This document shows positions 19,617-32,292 of a stretch of DNA of 64,000 nt, piece by piece. Position 1 is the first letter of the stretch, and each line of letters starts with the position of its first letter. The DNA comes from Fallopia convolvulus (Eukaryota > Streptophyta > Magnoliopsida > Caryophyllales > Polygonaceae), in contig OZ024726.1 in NCBI GenBank assembly GCA_964016875.1, positions 57,033,325 to 57,097,324 on the forward strand, written 5' to 3'. Made by a program: the position numbers and the translations under genes. Below the pieces are notes generated by a model, which worked only from the letters and a program-made list of their open reading frames with translations, was not told the DNA's origin and searched no databases.

Positions 19617-22600
19617 ATGGATATTTCTTTTCTTGTTGCCTTGCTTATATTTTTTCTCCTCACTCTACTTTCCTTTGTGTGGATGAGGTTTATACAATTT
19701 GGTGGATTGCCATTCCATGCTAGAAACAGGCTCCCTCCTGGCTCCATGGGCCTGCCCTTCCTAGGAGAAACTCTCCAACTCTTCTCTCAAAACCCAAATC
19801 AATTCTTCATCACCAAGCAATCAAGGTCATTTTTAATTTATATTAACCTAGCATATTTACATAAAATAACCATGCCCGGGTCCGGTTCCTCCGAAACCTG
19901 GAACCGGAACCATAACTGAGCCTGGTTGGTTCCTCTTGGTTCCGGTTCGGCCATAATAATAATAAAAATTCTCCGGCCGAGAACTTGGACATTCTGGGTG
20001 AAACCACAGTTACGAAACCGCGACCATGGTTTCACCTTTAATTGTTGGAACTACCGGTTCCAATGGGTTCCGAACTGTCGGTTTCACAGTTCCGGGGGCG
20101 GTGGAATACCGTGGAAACTGGGACCATAACCGTCCCAGAACCAAACCGGCGGTTCCAGGCCAGTTCTCCGGTTCTAGTGAAATCGGACCTAGGTCTAAAA
20201 ATAACTTAATTAGCATAAAATATTATAATTCTTTAGCTTGCATATATATTATATAGGTATGGAGAGGTGTTCAAAACTCACATCCTTGGGTGCCCTTGCA
20301 TCATGTTGGCTAACCCGGATGCGGCTCGGTTTGTGCTTGTGACAAAGGCTAGCTTGTTCAAGCCCACTTACCCTAAGAGTAAGGAGAGATTGATTGGCTC
20401 GTCAGCCATCTTCTACCAACAAGGCGGCCACCACACCCAAATCAGGAAACTTGTACAAGCCTCCCTTTCGTTAGACACGATCAAGGGCTTAATCTCCCCT
20501 GTCGAATCCATTGTCACATCCGCGCTGGATTCGTGGTCTGGCGGCCATGTTGTTCATACTTTTCGCGAGCTCAAAAAGGTCAGTTTCATCATAATATGTT
20601 ACTATTTTTTTATTGAACAAAGACATGCACTGTCTATGAAAGTCGAATCGGAAACCTCTGGATACTACGTTTAGAGGTTTAACCGTTTGACTAGATGCTC
20701 GAAGGCCATAGTCTATATGTTACTTAATCACTTGTAAATTCATATGTACCACAGCTTGCTTTTGAGGTGGCTGTTTTGTCCATATTTGGAGATTTAGACA
20801 AGTGCTACAAAGAAGAGTTGAAGAAGAATTACTACATCTTGGACAATGGCTACAACTCTTTCCCTTATCTAATACCAGGAACGAGATACTATCGATCATT
20901 CATGGTACGTAACTAGTTATAAGTTTAAAAGTCGCCGGGCCTATAAAACTTACCAATCCTTCTTAAAAGTTATAAGATTAAACTTATACATACTTGTTGT
21001 AAATTTGTAGGCCAGGAAAGTGTTATCTCGCCTGCTTGGTGAGATCATCAAGGAGAGGAAGGAGAAAAGGCTTCATCAGAAGAATCTGTTAGAGTTGATG
21101 TTAAGTTTCAGAGGTGCACAAGGCCAATTAATGAGTGATAAGGAAGTAATGGACAACGTTATCGGTGTGCTTTTCGCGGCACAGGACACCACGGCTAGCC
21201 TCTTGACATGGATCCTCAAATTCATCACAGATGACATCAATATACTTCACTCAATCAAGGTGCGCGCCGATTAATAAGCCGATTAGTAATCTTAGATCAA
21301 TATATAAAACTTAATTAGATCAATGAAGCGAACTCTAGAATGCTTATTAGTAACTACGCGCGTACGTGCAGGAGGAACACCGGGTCATATACGAGGAAAA
21401 TGGCAATGGATCGCAACCGTTAACGTGGGCTCAGATTAAAACCATGTCATTTACAAATAAGGTACTCCATATTATATATGTACGGTGTTAAGCTCGGTGG
21501 GGTTCAACTGCCTGGCCCCGGAATCACATAAAACTCAGTGAAATTTTATTCTAAAACTAATTGACACTATGATAATCTCTTTCTTCCATAGTATTAGTAC
21601 GTAACAAATAGATTGTGTTATGCTGATCTTTGCTGATTTGATCTTTGCTTATCGATCAAATCATGACTAACAAATAGATCGTTATTACAAACTGAGTCGA
21701 TCGAATTCTCTATAGAGAAACCAATTAGTTTACTTACATATCCCAAGTGTAATTGAGTAGTTACTTAAACATTTAATCAATTGTTAAAAATTGACCATTT
21801 AATTAGGTGATACAAGAGAGCCAAAGGATGGCTAGCATCATCTCCTTCACTTATCGGGAAGCTACTGAAGATGTTGACTACAATGGTACTTTATACATTT
21901 CTCCTCCACTTATCGGAAAGTGACATTTTGTTTTTGTTGAATTATGAAAGTTACATTTTTTTGGTCGATTTGTGAAAGTTACATTTCGCTTTCCATGGTA
22001 GAGTGTAGCTTATGTTTGCATCTACTTTAATCAAACAACATCAAATGATTTAATATAACTTCTATCATATTAACTTAATGTAAATGTAAATGATTTTTTT
22101 TTTCTCGAATTAGGGTACTTGATTCCCAAAGGGTGGAAAGTGTTACCGTTATTTCGCAACATCCATCATAACCCTATTTTTTATAAAGACGCAGAAAGGT
22201 TTAATCCTTCAAGATTCGAGGTAATTAAACCATTTATTTATATGTGTGATTAATTCTGTAAGTACTATTATTAATCTTTAAACATGAATTATATATGTGC
22301 AGCATGGAATGAAATCTCAGACATTTATGCCATTTGGCATGGGAGTGCATTCTTGCCCTGGAAATGAATTTGCCAAGTTACAAATCTTCGTTTTCATCCA
22401 TCATCTGGTCAACAAATTCAGGTATACCTAGTGTATATATCTTTTTAATCAATCAAAATTATTTATAATTAATTCATTGCAATTTAAGCAAATTTATAAT
22501 TAAATCATGAATACGTACTATTTTGCTAGATACCCCAGAAATTTATAGGGTGAAATATAATTTATCAACTTTGAATTATTATTCCAAAAAGACAGAAAAC

Positions 22601-23860
22601 AAACCCCACTATTAATTAAGAAAGTATCAATCATTCAGGATGAAGATGTGGTGAAGAGAGAGCAAGAAGGCAGCATCATATGAATTCAGGGGTAGGGTTT
22701 AATTTGCAGATCAAACAAGGCAATTTGAAAGTGTCACATGAATAGACTACTTGATTAGTATGTGACACAATTACCAATCTACATTGCTTTATTTATAATT
22801 AAATTGACTACCTATCTAGTTTTTCATATATTTTTTAATATAAACATATTTATAATGGAAAAAGATCACGTGAAAATGATTAACATATAGACTGCTAAAT
22901 GGGAATAAATCTTCTCCGTTTGTTTAAAAAATCAACACTCACGATTAGACTTTCCTTAAAAGGGTAAGAAACGATACACGCGCGTATTTTTCTCGAATTA
23001 TTCACGTATTTTAAAAAAATCGTTCTAGGGGATGCACACATCTTGTGCATTGATTTCGTCTTGGATGTTTGTGCGTCGATTTTTAGATACATATTTACAT
23101 TGATTTCGATTTTTTTTAAAAAAATATTAGTTATGTGTATGGATAATATAATTAGCTAGTTTTTGATGCACATATCGTTTCAATACAAATGTAAAATAAC
23201 ATGCACTTTTTGGTTATTTTGATGACACAATAAGACACTTTTTGTGCATATGTTTCGCCTTGGATGTGCATCAAAACTAACTCTATATGAATCAAAACTA
23301 ATTATTTGTACATCAATTTCTGATGATAATTGTGCATTGGTATTGAACTTTTTTTATTATTTTTTAACTATTTTTAACATTTAGTTAGATGCACATGTCG
23401 TTAGTTTCGGTGCACATGTAAAATAACATGCACTTTTGGCTTTTTTGATACACATATGGTTAGTTTTAATGCACCAAAAGCTTCTTTTGATGCACATCAT
23501 GCGCACGTCTATGTAATCGTTTTTACGAAAAATACGCGAATAATTCGCAAAAAATCTATAGTATTTTTTCATTTTTAAGTGAAGTGATCCGATGTTCTTG
23601 ATTTATCCCCAATTAACGCCTCAAATTTATTTTCATTCTTCACTGTAACGCAGACCTTTATAATATACCCCAAACTAAAAAATTACAAAAATAATTATGA
23701 AAATAATAATATAGTAATATTTGTGAAATTAATATAAAAAAATTTGCGGTGTTGCAGATGGGAATTAGTGTTGGGAAGTAATGGTGGTGGGGTGACGTAC
23801 AGCCCATTTCCCGTACCTGAGGAGGGTCTCCCAGCCAGATTCTGGAAATCCACCATCTAA
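19617..23860 (+). CDS. Cytochrome P450, CYP707A type (ABA 8'-hydroxylase-like)
   Basis: Nine exons (19617-19825, 20257-20578, 20755-20904, 21011-21259, 21372-21461, 21807-21885, 22114-22220, 22303-22421, 23758-23860) join in frame to 475 residues, the family's usual length. An N-terminal membrane anchor (MDISFLVALLIFFLLTLL) is followed by the hinge LPPGSMGLPFLGET. The I-helix is AAQDTTAS, the K-helix ESQR (ExxR), then FNPSRF and the haem ligand loop PFGMGVHSCPG. ILGCPC, LFKPTYPKSKERL and GWKVLPLFRNIHHNP are strongly CYP707A-like. That family inactivates abscisic acid at the ER. Some positions look divergent (QGGHH where QGDYH is usual), so the substrate may differ; a related CYP85-clan P450 cannot be excluded. 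The ATG at 19613 is out of frame. Confidence 0.85.
19871..20197. mobile_element. hAT-like MITE in P450 intron 1
   Basis: A GC-rich block with many GGTTCC/GGAACC words interrupts an AT-rich intron. It is flanked by the 8-bp duplication AAAATAAC at 19863-19870 and 20198-20205, the hAT target size. The ends CATGCCCGGGTCCGG and (reverse complement) TAGACCTAGGTCCGA are similar inverted repeats. Repeated subterminal motifs are typical of hAT elements. It is non-coding. Confidence 0.7.
22901..23610. mobile_element. MITE in P450 intron 8
   Basis: Imperfect inverted ends: GGGAATAAATC at the left and GATTTATCCCC at the right, then CGAATTATTCACGTATTTT against AAATACGCGAATAATTCG. The interior repeats ATGTAAAATAACATGCAC twice (about 23188 and 23408) and many 'TGCACAT' words. 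It makes intron 8 1336 bp long, far longer than its neighbours. Confidence 0.6.
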
Positions 23861-24336
23861 CATGTCATTAACTTTGGTAATTTTCATAAACTACCCAATT
23901 AATAAATTAATTAATTAAGAGAGATTATGTATATATAGATCGGATTGTACATTCAAACATTGTACGTCCATTAGATCATTTTTAATGTGACATGCATGTA
24001 TAAATCGATCAGCAGCAGTGGTTGTATAATGTATATGATATGATCTCATAAAATAATATGTGCTGTATTTTGTTCGACTGGTATTAGAAAGTTGGACGAA
24101 CTAATTAAACTACCTGAGTTTAATGTTCTACTCTTGTTGTTATCACTTGTATAAGATGAAAGTTCAGTAAGACTTATATTTTCACTTGTATAAGATGAAA
24201 GTTCAGTAAGACTTATATTTTGAGCCTATAATGCATGTGTAAACTGAATTGACTTCCCAAATCAGACCTTTAAAACAACAATTACATAACAGTTTAATTA
24301 ATCTAGGCCTAAAAACTAATTAATTACATACTAGTG
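23861..24336. other. Intergenic space between convergent genes, with tandem duplication
   Basis: This holds the 3' ends of the P450 (+) and ATG18 (-) genes. A 39-40-bp unit (TCACTTGTATAAGATGAAAG...) is tandemly duplicated at about 24143-24222. Confidence 0.6.
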
Positions 24337-27013
24337 TCATGAATCCAATTGACACAACGGTTCTTCTGGCTTCAGAAAGTTGTGATATTCCAGTTGAATC
24401 ATCTCTCCTCCCTTGACTGGATCAAATTCACAACGGTAGAAACTACAATAATATTAAGCATCATATTAGTCAGGTAAACCAGATAGTATAGTCAGAAATA
24501 TTAACAGACACTTAAAGCTTGCAAGATCATGCAAATTAGAGCACCAATCAAACATTCAAATCACTTTTAATCTTCTCTATATACTCACCTTCCATCCATG
24601 CCGAGTATTATCACCGTATTTTTCTGATGGCCAAATGCAACAATATACTGGGAGCCTTCAATCAAACGAAACTGAGCCACGGACCACTCAGAGCTGAAGT
24701 ACTTTGGCAGGACTCCTACAAGACAAAGCAAATTTCATAGGCATGGAACTATGGAAGTGAAGGGAAAGGCTAAACCCAAGAATCCGTAAAACAAGTTTCA
24801 TTTTCAGTCACAAGAACCATTAATCCTTGGATTCAAGAGTTCCAGATAAAAGAAGACAATAAAAAATGTTGACGAAGAACATCCTTTTAATCAATGATAA
24901 CCTCTAAAATTTTAGAAATGACTTAGATAGGGACTCTTAAGAAATGCCAGCAATTACCAACTGATAATAGCAAAGAAGCATGTCATAAGCATAGCATTTA
25001 CCTTTGATAAATGAAAGAGATGACCTAGATTGTGAATTCGGAGATTTGACTTCCGACGGCATAGTATTTAGGCTGAAAATATGCACAGTCCCCTTATCAC
25101 TTGATATTGCCAGCCATGGAGCAGTAGGAGAGAATGCCAGACTGTGGACCTCAGCTCGATCTGCACCTCTTCTTACCTGAAATAAATGTCACAAGGAACA
25201 CATTATTTGTTTAACAGAGTCAAATTGTATAACAAAACTAGAATATCTACTCAAATCTTTGTTTTGACAGAACATCTGCACAAATACGAGCCGAAATAAT
25301 CCACTAGTATTCATTGTGCTTGTGTAGTTTAATTCGAAGCCAACTGATGATGTTTAAGTACAACAAGACTACCGAGAAGTTAGTAAGTTACAATCACAAC
25401 CAACTGAACTTTCAATTGCATGATCATTGACATCTGAATGACAACTATGTTCTTGCACCAGTAAGTATTTGATAACATCAAAGTCAAAATCACTAAATTT
25501 GTCAATCTTTTCACTCAATTGCCAAACGTCATGAATAGTAGTGCATGAATAAATGAATACAGATGCATGTTAAATGAATCCCTAATCGGCTAATCTTAGA
25601 CCTATTCTCTCCAGAGGTTACCACAATCAGGCAAGCTCAATTTGATTACATCACTATTCAATTGACTACAATCAAAAGCTTAGATGCCAACTTGTGACGA
25701 TTGCAGTTCAACCACCTAGCATTATATAGCTTGTGAATATTCTACGCACTTTAGTAAAGACCCTTAGATAATTCCAAAGCCACCACCACCCCCAATTAAC
25801 CAACTTATAATAATTGAGATATTAATCACAATTAACCCACTTGTCAATTACTAAGGTGCCTTCCAATCTAAAAGTTAAAAAACAGCATGATTATTCAATT
25901 CAAACCCATAAGGAATAACTCAACACTCAAATATGACACTCATAATTAACCTTGTATGAATTAAATTTAGAACACATATAAAGCAATTAAGAGAAAAGTT
26001 TTAATCTTTCCTATGCAATCCACATAAAAACAGCAGTAACCACTAACCAGATACCAAAAACTAACTCAGCAAGTACTACAACAGGCAACTAATCAAGCAA
26101 AAAGCATAGAGAAGGTGCAAGATTATTCAATTGAAACCCATAAGGAATAGCTTAACACTCAAACATGACACTAATGAATTAAATTTAGAGCACAATATAA
26201 AGCAATTAAGAGAAAAGTTTCAATCTTTCCTATGCAATCCACATAAAAACAGCAGTAACCACTTAACAGATACCAAAAACTAACTCAACAAGAACCATAA
26301 CAGGCAACTAATCAAGCAAAAATTCAAGTAGGCTGAGTGCTCAGTACCTCCTGTAACAATGTGCCGTCCAGGGTGTTAAAAACCCTAACAAGAGTGCCCT
26401 TTATGCTTGAAGTTGCAAGCAAAGACCCATCCCGGGTCAATCCGAAGCAAGCAATCCCGGAATCATGGGCCGTAATAAACGTTGCCATCTTAGAATCATA
26501 GTGCTCAACCCTAACCTGCCCCTTCAGCGACCCTAGACACGCCAACACGAAATTGGCAGCCGTCTGCGAAACCTCGCAAAGCCCCTTAGGGTTTGCAATC
26601 GTCTCAATCTGGTGCAAAAGCTTCAAATCGACGAAATTGTACACACAGACCTTGTGCTCAAGCGCCACTACAACCCGATCTCGCCTGAGCCGGACACTTC
26701 GAACCTCGGATCGGTAAGAGAGCTCCCCTATATAACTGCGCTGGTTATCGTCCCAGAACATGACTTTATTGAGCGGGAATTGCGGGTCAGGACCGCCGCC
26801 GACGAGAGCGAGGATGCGGCTACGGAAGAGCATCCCAACGGTGCCGATTCCGCCGCCAAGATTGAAGTCCCGGCGGAGGATCTCGAGGAAGGGGTCGCAA
26901 TTGTATATTCGGAAGCCGCGATCAGTGGCGGCGGCGAAGCGGCCGGAGTCCTGGTTGAAGGAGACATGGACGAGGGAAGGGGCCGAATTCTGAGCGAAAG
27001 CGTTTGAGTGCAT
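24337..27013 (-). CDS. ATG18: Autophagy-related protein 18 (ATG18a-like, PROPPIN)
   Basis: Exons on the minus strand are 27013-26348, 25176-25002, 24715-24589 and 24442-24337, giving 357 residues in frame. The seven-bladed beta-propeller is recognisable from VSFNQDSGRFAAATDRGFRIYN, from KLLHQIETIANPKGLC and from the SIKGTLVRVFNTLDGTLLQE segment. The phosphoinositide-binding motif appears as VRRG, formed across the exon 1-2 junction (plant ATG18 has L/V-RRG for the FRRG of yeast). PROPPINs bind PI3P and PI(3,5)P2 on forming autophagosomes with ATG2. Sequence fits the ATG18a/c/d group. Intron 1 (1171 bp) contains a tandem duplication. A decayed copy of exon 1 lies at 49.1-49.6 kb. Confidence 0.93.
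25889..26322. repeat. Tandem duplication of about 210 bp in ATG18 intron 1
   Basis: Copy 1 (25889-26104) and copy 2 (26121-26322) share long identical runs such as CTTTCCTATGCAATCCACAT and AACAGGCAACTAATCAAGC, with scattered substitutions and small indels. Copy 2 ends about 25 bp before the exon 1 donor. Purely intronic. Confidence 0.85.
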
Positions 27014-27802
27014 GTTTAGTAGGGGAAAAAAGTGGTATTTGAGAGGTGTGTTGTTGAGGAATTTGGTAAATTTGTGCTAAACCTCTATAGGTAAATTTAT
27101 AAAAAAAAAATCATAAAAGATAGGAGTATATTTTAATATCCATCAATCTATTTGGTAATTAATGACAAAAATACCTTTTGATATCTATCTTTCTATTTAA
27201 TGACAAGTATATTAGCCACGAGTATATTAAAGGAATTTAATTAAATAATTAATTTATTTTAAAATTTTAATATTAATCTTATCAATTTCATCTACAAGGA
27301 AAAAATTGAAAAATAATTTATATTTTTATAATAATACCACCAATATATATAATATAAAATATTATATGAAAAGAATTAATACTCGCCACAAGCCCACAAG
27401 TAATATCACTAAAAGTAATTTTAAAATTCAATATTAGTCTTATTAAATTTATCTACAAGATCAAAAATTAAAAGATAACTATATTTTTATAGGAATATCA
27501 CCAATAAAAATAATATAAAATATTATTCATATCTGTATATATCAATCGCATAATTATTTGAGAGGTGGTGAACAGGTAAACTCGTGTTAAAATTTCGCGA
27601 GGTAAATTTATCAGGGCGGTCTAACGGGTAAAATCTGACTCGACCAGTAAAAAAAAAATTGACTCGGGATCCTACCTGCAATCGATCACCGTCGGGTGTC
27701 TTATTTCCCAAGCAAATTATATTGGGGGTTAGGGTTTTAAGAGATAGCGTCTTATTTATTCCAAGTAGATTAAGAACGTTGGGTGGATGATTGATACGTG
27801 AG
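27014..27802. other. Intergenic region with imperfect duplication
   Basis: This is the divergent promoter interval between ATG18 (-) and the 27803 gene (+). A block of about 105 bp at 27258-27364 recurs, diverged, at about 27418-27524 (both contain 'TCTACAAG', 'AATATCACCAATA' or similar, and AATATAAAATATTAT). Confidence 0.5.
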
Positions 27803-28392
27803 ATGGAGAAGACGGCGCCGACGAGGAGGAGATCCGTAGACTTGAAAAGGCGTGGTAGCTACTTTGAGTACAGCTTGGCGGGGTTTGCATTCGGCAGCGT
27901 CACGACATTCCTTCAGCACCAAATCTATAAGAACCCGGGATCACTGGTGAGGGAGGGCTTGTCGTTGGCAGGGCGCACGGGCTTGACGGCCGCCTATCGT
28001 ACGCCCGTCTTCGTTTGCATCGAGAGGTCCGTGGCGGCCTCCCGGGGGCAAAGCGATGCGGTCAGCTTTCTCCGCGCCTACTTTGAGTCTTACGCTGCCG
28101 TGAGGCTACCCGCGGTTGCTTGGGCTTACGCAAGAGGCGACCCTGCTTTCAGCAGCGCGCGCTTGTCAATATTTTCCTGCCCGTCCCGCTTAACGCGCGC
28201 AGTACGCTGCACAGTGGTACTGTTGTGCCGGTGGGGTTTTATATTGCTTGTTTCTTATGGGCCATTGCCAGAGGAGGGATAGTAGTGTCTTTTTCTCTAG
28301 TATTGACGGTGTTGTACCTTACCGTAGCCCGGGGTTTCTCCAGGATTTTGTTGACTAGCAAATTAAATAAATACTCCATGATACTAGCTTAG
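27803..28392 (+). pseudogene. Unrecognised membrane-protein-like gene with a frameshift
   Basis: I do not recognise this gene. From ATG 27803 an open frame runs with YFEYSLAGFAFGSVTTFLQH and LVREGLSLAGRTGLTAAYRT and ends out of context at 28282. A second frame (about 28145-28392) continues with hydrophobic, protein-like sequence: VPVGFYIACFLWAIARGG and VVSFSLVLTVLYLTVA. Joining them needs a single-base shift near 28145-28152 (ACCCTGCTTTCAGCAG). So it is either a recently broken gene, a sequencing error, or two unrelated frames. High GC for the window argues that both parts were coding. It may have two to four membrane segments. A very weak resemblance to Tim17/22/23-type proteins is only a guess. 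A LINE inserted about 100 bp downstream of its end. Confidence 0.45.
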
Positions 28393-28487
28393 TACTCCGT
28401 ATTTCACAATTGTTTTGAGTACTATATATGTAGGTACGTATTTTTGGTAGCAGGAATGAATTTGATGGTGTGGAGTGACGTTGCATC

Positions 28488-28504
28488 ATATAGATGATTG
28501 GGAA
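28488..28504. repeat. Left target-site duplication of the LINE
   Basis: ATATAGATGATTGGGAA (17 bp) is repeated exactly at 42702-42718 after the poly-A tail. The LINE therefore spans 28505-42701. Confidence 0.95.
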
Positions 28505-28675
28505 ATTGGAAAAATGCAAGTTATAGAAATGAAACCCTTTCCCCCCTTCTCCCGACCCCGTCGTTGTGAACAGTGTCCTTTTGCCCCAAATCGATCGGAA
28601 AATCGAACCCCTACCCATCAAAGCTATGGCTTTTTTGTTGATTTTTGCTTTCAAGCATCTCTTATCACTAGTGCA

Positions 28676-31330
28676 ATGGAGTATGGTTCCATTCTTCCAA
28701 CAAAAAGTACAAAATCCCTGAAAATAAAGAACCCTAGATTGGTCAGTCTCGGCCTCATATTGGCAATTATCTGTGTAATCCAACCCCAAATCCTTCATGG
28801 AAGACTATCTCGATCAGTTAGCGAGCCGATGTGGTTCGTCTCCGTCCCGGAATCGAGAATCACTTGGCAGAGGTTAAAGCCTAGACGACGCAATTGCACA
28901 ACTCAAGCGGAGACACTCAAAAGGGCTAGATGGGATCGAAAACGAAATCTAATCATTCACAAGTGGAGACAAACGATTCAGCGACAAGGAATGTGGAGGG
29001 CCAAGCAAGGGAGACCTGGCGAGAGGGGAGTATATGGAGGGTGGGTCTACTGCAATGTTCACCATGATGGAGAACGAAGCGGCGTGATAAAGTCCCTTGA
29101 AAGAACCATAGATTTGGGAGACAAATCTCTTTCTCTCAAATCTCGAATGAACAGGTTTAATACTTCCTCATCTCTGACTTCGATTTTTAAATCCCAGGAA
29201 CAGCTCTTTGCTTGTTTGCTTGATGGATTTAATTTGAACCCTAGAGGGCAGTGTTTGAGCATGTGTTGGATTTGCGCTCCTTCCATTACAAACACTCTAA
29301 ATCATATAACCTATAATTTCTCTTTGCAATGTACAAAGTTTACTGATTATATGCGGTGTCCCTGGGATGCCACTATTGAGAATAATCTGAGTGGTAAAGA
29401 AAATGTTGAATGTGCGACCTCTACTGATAAGAACCCTTCTACTGAACCAGTCTCCTATGGGAGAACCCATGAACAATCCAAACCCGACCCCACTATGGTT
29501 GAGGAAACCTTAAGTAGTGGTGGTTTTATGAACAATCCCAACCCCACTATGGCTGAGGAAACCTTAAGTGGTGGTAGTCTTATGAACAAACCCAACCCCA
29601 CTATGGTTGAGGAAACCTTAAGTAGTGGTGGTCTTATAAACAAAATCAATGTCAGGTCGCCTGGCACAAAGAAGAACAAAGAGAAAAGTTGTGTTAATGT
29701 TGGTATTAATAGCCTTAAGAGGCACTTGCTTGTTAAAGACATGACCACCTGTAACTTAGCCTTATGGAGGCCAAATGGAGATCTTTATAATCTCTCCCGA
29801 AATCACAGTCATCAATCTAAAGCTTTATCTTATGGTGCCAGTTGCATTTTGTGTACTTTGAACAACAATAGGAATGTGAGGCACCTGTTTGCTAAAAATA
29901 TGATCACTAGTGTTTTAAGTGTTTTGATGCCAACTGGAGACTCTTATAATCTTCTCCTAAAGAACTGCCTTTACTCTAAACGAATTAATTTTTCTACTTT
30001 GGATGAAAATTTGAATAGAAATTATGGGTTGAACAAAGATAAGAACACATATGAAACCATTATGGTCTGGAATGTGCTTTGTGGTCTGATACATGAAAAT
30101 ATTAGCTCACTGGACTCTGTTGCTGACTATTATGACCTCTAGATTGCCGACCTTGATCTGTTATATAGCCAATTCTTCTTACCTGATTTAGCTACTGAAC
30201 TCTCTGCTCCCTGGTTTGCTTCCCTTGCCTTGTGGCAGGATCATAGTTGTCTCTCATTAACCTGGCCTATTACTAATTATGTATGGGGCTGCACAGATGG
30301 TGTTTACAAACACATCCATAGAAACACTAATGAGGTAGTCTACAATACTAAAGAAATCATACATCAGACTGGTAGTTTGAATTGGAATATGGGAAAAAAT
30401 GTGGTTCACTTTCCATTGACCTGTAGCTTGATTGATGACAGAAAGAAAGTTAAGAAAAGATTTTGGAACAACTACTACTCATTTTGCTTATGTAGGCTTT
30501 ATGATGGCCTCCATTTAATGTTGCTATTTTCTATCTGGATGGCTAGTATTTGTTCTAGGAAAAACCAGGCTTCTGGGATGTTCTATCTTAGTCTAATCAG
30601 TTGGATTGATAGGGAAAGAAGTATGGGTGTGATGAGTACACCACCTTTTGTTCTTACTATGTATCGTTGGGGGGATAGTATGCTAAGAACGGGTGGTTTT
30701 CTCATGACCTTAAGAAGAATTTGGAAAGCTGGAACATGTAATCCTAGGATGATGAATATTATTATGGTTTATAACTATTTCTGCAATGTTAAATTTTACT
30801 ATCTTAATGGTTGGAAAAATTACTGGAATCTCCTTCAAGAAATTATTCTATGTTGTCACTGGTATTTAAGTGGAAAAAGATTACTCATTGATTCTACTCT
30901 TAAGTTTGTTGATTATACACAACTTTCTAAGGAAGATAATAAGTCAAGTAAGTCCATCTCTTGGAGACAAGGCAATAGAAGTGGGAAAGGGAGGAATAAT
31001 GAGGCATGCATGATTAAAAATAATGGGCATATAAGCAAGTTTCCTGTCCTAGGAACAGAAATTAGCTCTAAAAATAGAAAAAGTAATACTACCATTGATA
31101 CTAATGAAGATAGGGGGAAGATTAGACACAAAAAAGTTGATAAGTGGATGAAGAAGGATTATGAATGGTATAGGGAAGAGAGGTATTTTTTCAGAAATGA
31201 AATTAACTACAAGTTCATTGTTATGCTGTTTGACAGACAAATAACATGCAAAAGGAAGCATTGTGAGGAATATTGGCCCTCGGGAAGAGTTGGAACTCTG
31301 GGGACGTCACACCACGAGGTAGGTTATAAA
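28676..31330 (+). pseudogene. LINE ORF1, 5' part (to the Harbinger insertion)
   Basis: The frame is open from upstream of 28676 (the first plausible Met) to the insertion at 31330, except for one TAG at 30140-30142 and no other stop. It continues in frame after the Harbinger element at 38127. The whole ORF1 would exceed 1000 codons, much longer than the 400-600 usual for plant L1 ORF1. I see neither a CCHC zinc knuckle nor a clear DUF4283 domain in this part. Three tandem repeats of about 19-21 residues (unit NPTMVEETLSSGG) lie at about 29490-29645. The middle is rich in Trp, Tyr and Lys. Function is presumed RNA-binding ORF1p from position only. Confidence 0.75.
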
Positions 31331-32292
31331 GGCTGCGTTTGGGAATGCTTATTTGCACTACTTATAAGCACAAAAGTGCTTTTATGCAGAAATAAGCACA
31401 TAAGCATTTCCGAACACTCATTTCTCTGTTATTTTAAGCAACGTGTAAGCACATGCTTATAAGCAAAAAAATGAAAGCACCCCCCCCCCATGCTTTTCGT
31501 TTTAAGCATGCTTATTCCACAAAAAATCTAAGCACGTGGGCCCCACCAATATACCCTCATATACCCATTTTTCTCACCTACCCCTCTCCTCTCTCTCTCC
31601 CGTATCTGATCGAGCTCCTCAAATCCTCTCATCCCTCTCCTCTCTCTCGCGCGCTCGGGTCTGTTCGGACGAGGACGCACCGGCGGACGGAGAAGACACC
31701 GCCGCCGAGACCAGGGCAGTAGGCGGACGGAGAAGACGACGGGCGGCTTACAGTCCACGACGACGGACGGAGAAGACGACGGCCGACTGAGGTCTGCCCG
31801 ATTTTCCCTCTTTTTCTTCAACATCTAAAGAGAAGGTATGTGAAGAATTTGGATATGGAGTTTTCAATTAATTTGTACCCAAGATTTGGAGTTTTCAATT
31901 GTTTCATGTATGAACCCTAATTTGGATCTGAATTTTTTTTTTTAGATCTGGAATTTGGTAGATCTAGAAGACTAGAAGCTCTTCTCTTGATTTTTAAGTT
32001 TGAATTTACTCCCACATATCCCTAATTTCGGATATAGGTAAAAGATTGAAATTTTTAGCCAAAAAAATCAAAAACATTGCTTGAAAAGGCTAGAAAAAGT
32101 GTAGAATTATGCATTGAAAAGGCTAGAAACCCAAATTTACCACAAAAGAAGCCCTTACATTAACAATATTGTGCTTGTTCTTGTCTCTACTTGGTTGCTA
32201 TATGTTGTGCTTGTTGATGTCTCTTGTTGTTGTTGTATGTTGGTAAACATTCTTTTAATTGTCTAATTGATTATTTTGCCTTAGTAAATAGG
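31331..32292 (+). promoter_or_regulatory. Left terminal region and leader of the Harbinger plus-strand gene
   Basis: This holds the terminal inverted repeat, several CTTATAAGC palindromes (31360-31530) and a GC-rich leader in which GCGGACGGAGAAGAC or GACGGAGAAGACG recurs (31683-31780). It is the likely promoter and 5' UTR of the 32293 gene. Confidence 0.5.

Noticed and set aside
19838..20256. Several 65-76 codon ORFs in P450 intron 1
   Set aside because: Produced by the GC-rich GGTTCC repeats of the hAT-like MITE.
26612..27007. 131-codon plus-strand ORF
   Set aside because: Antisense shadow of ATG18 exon 1.
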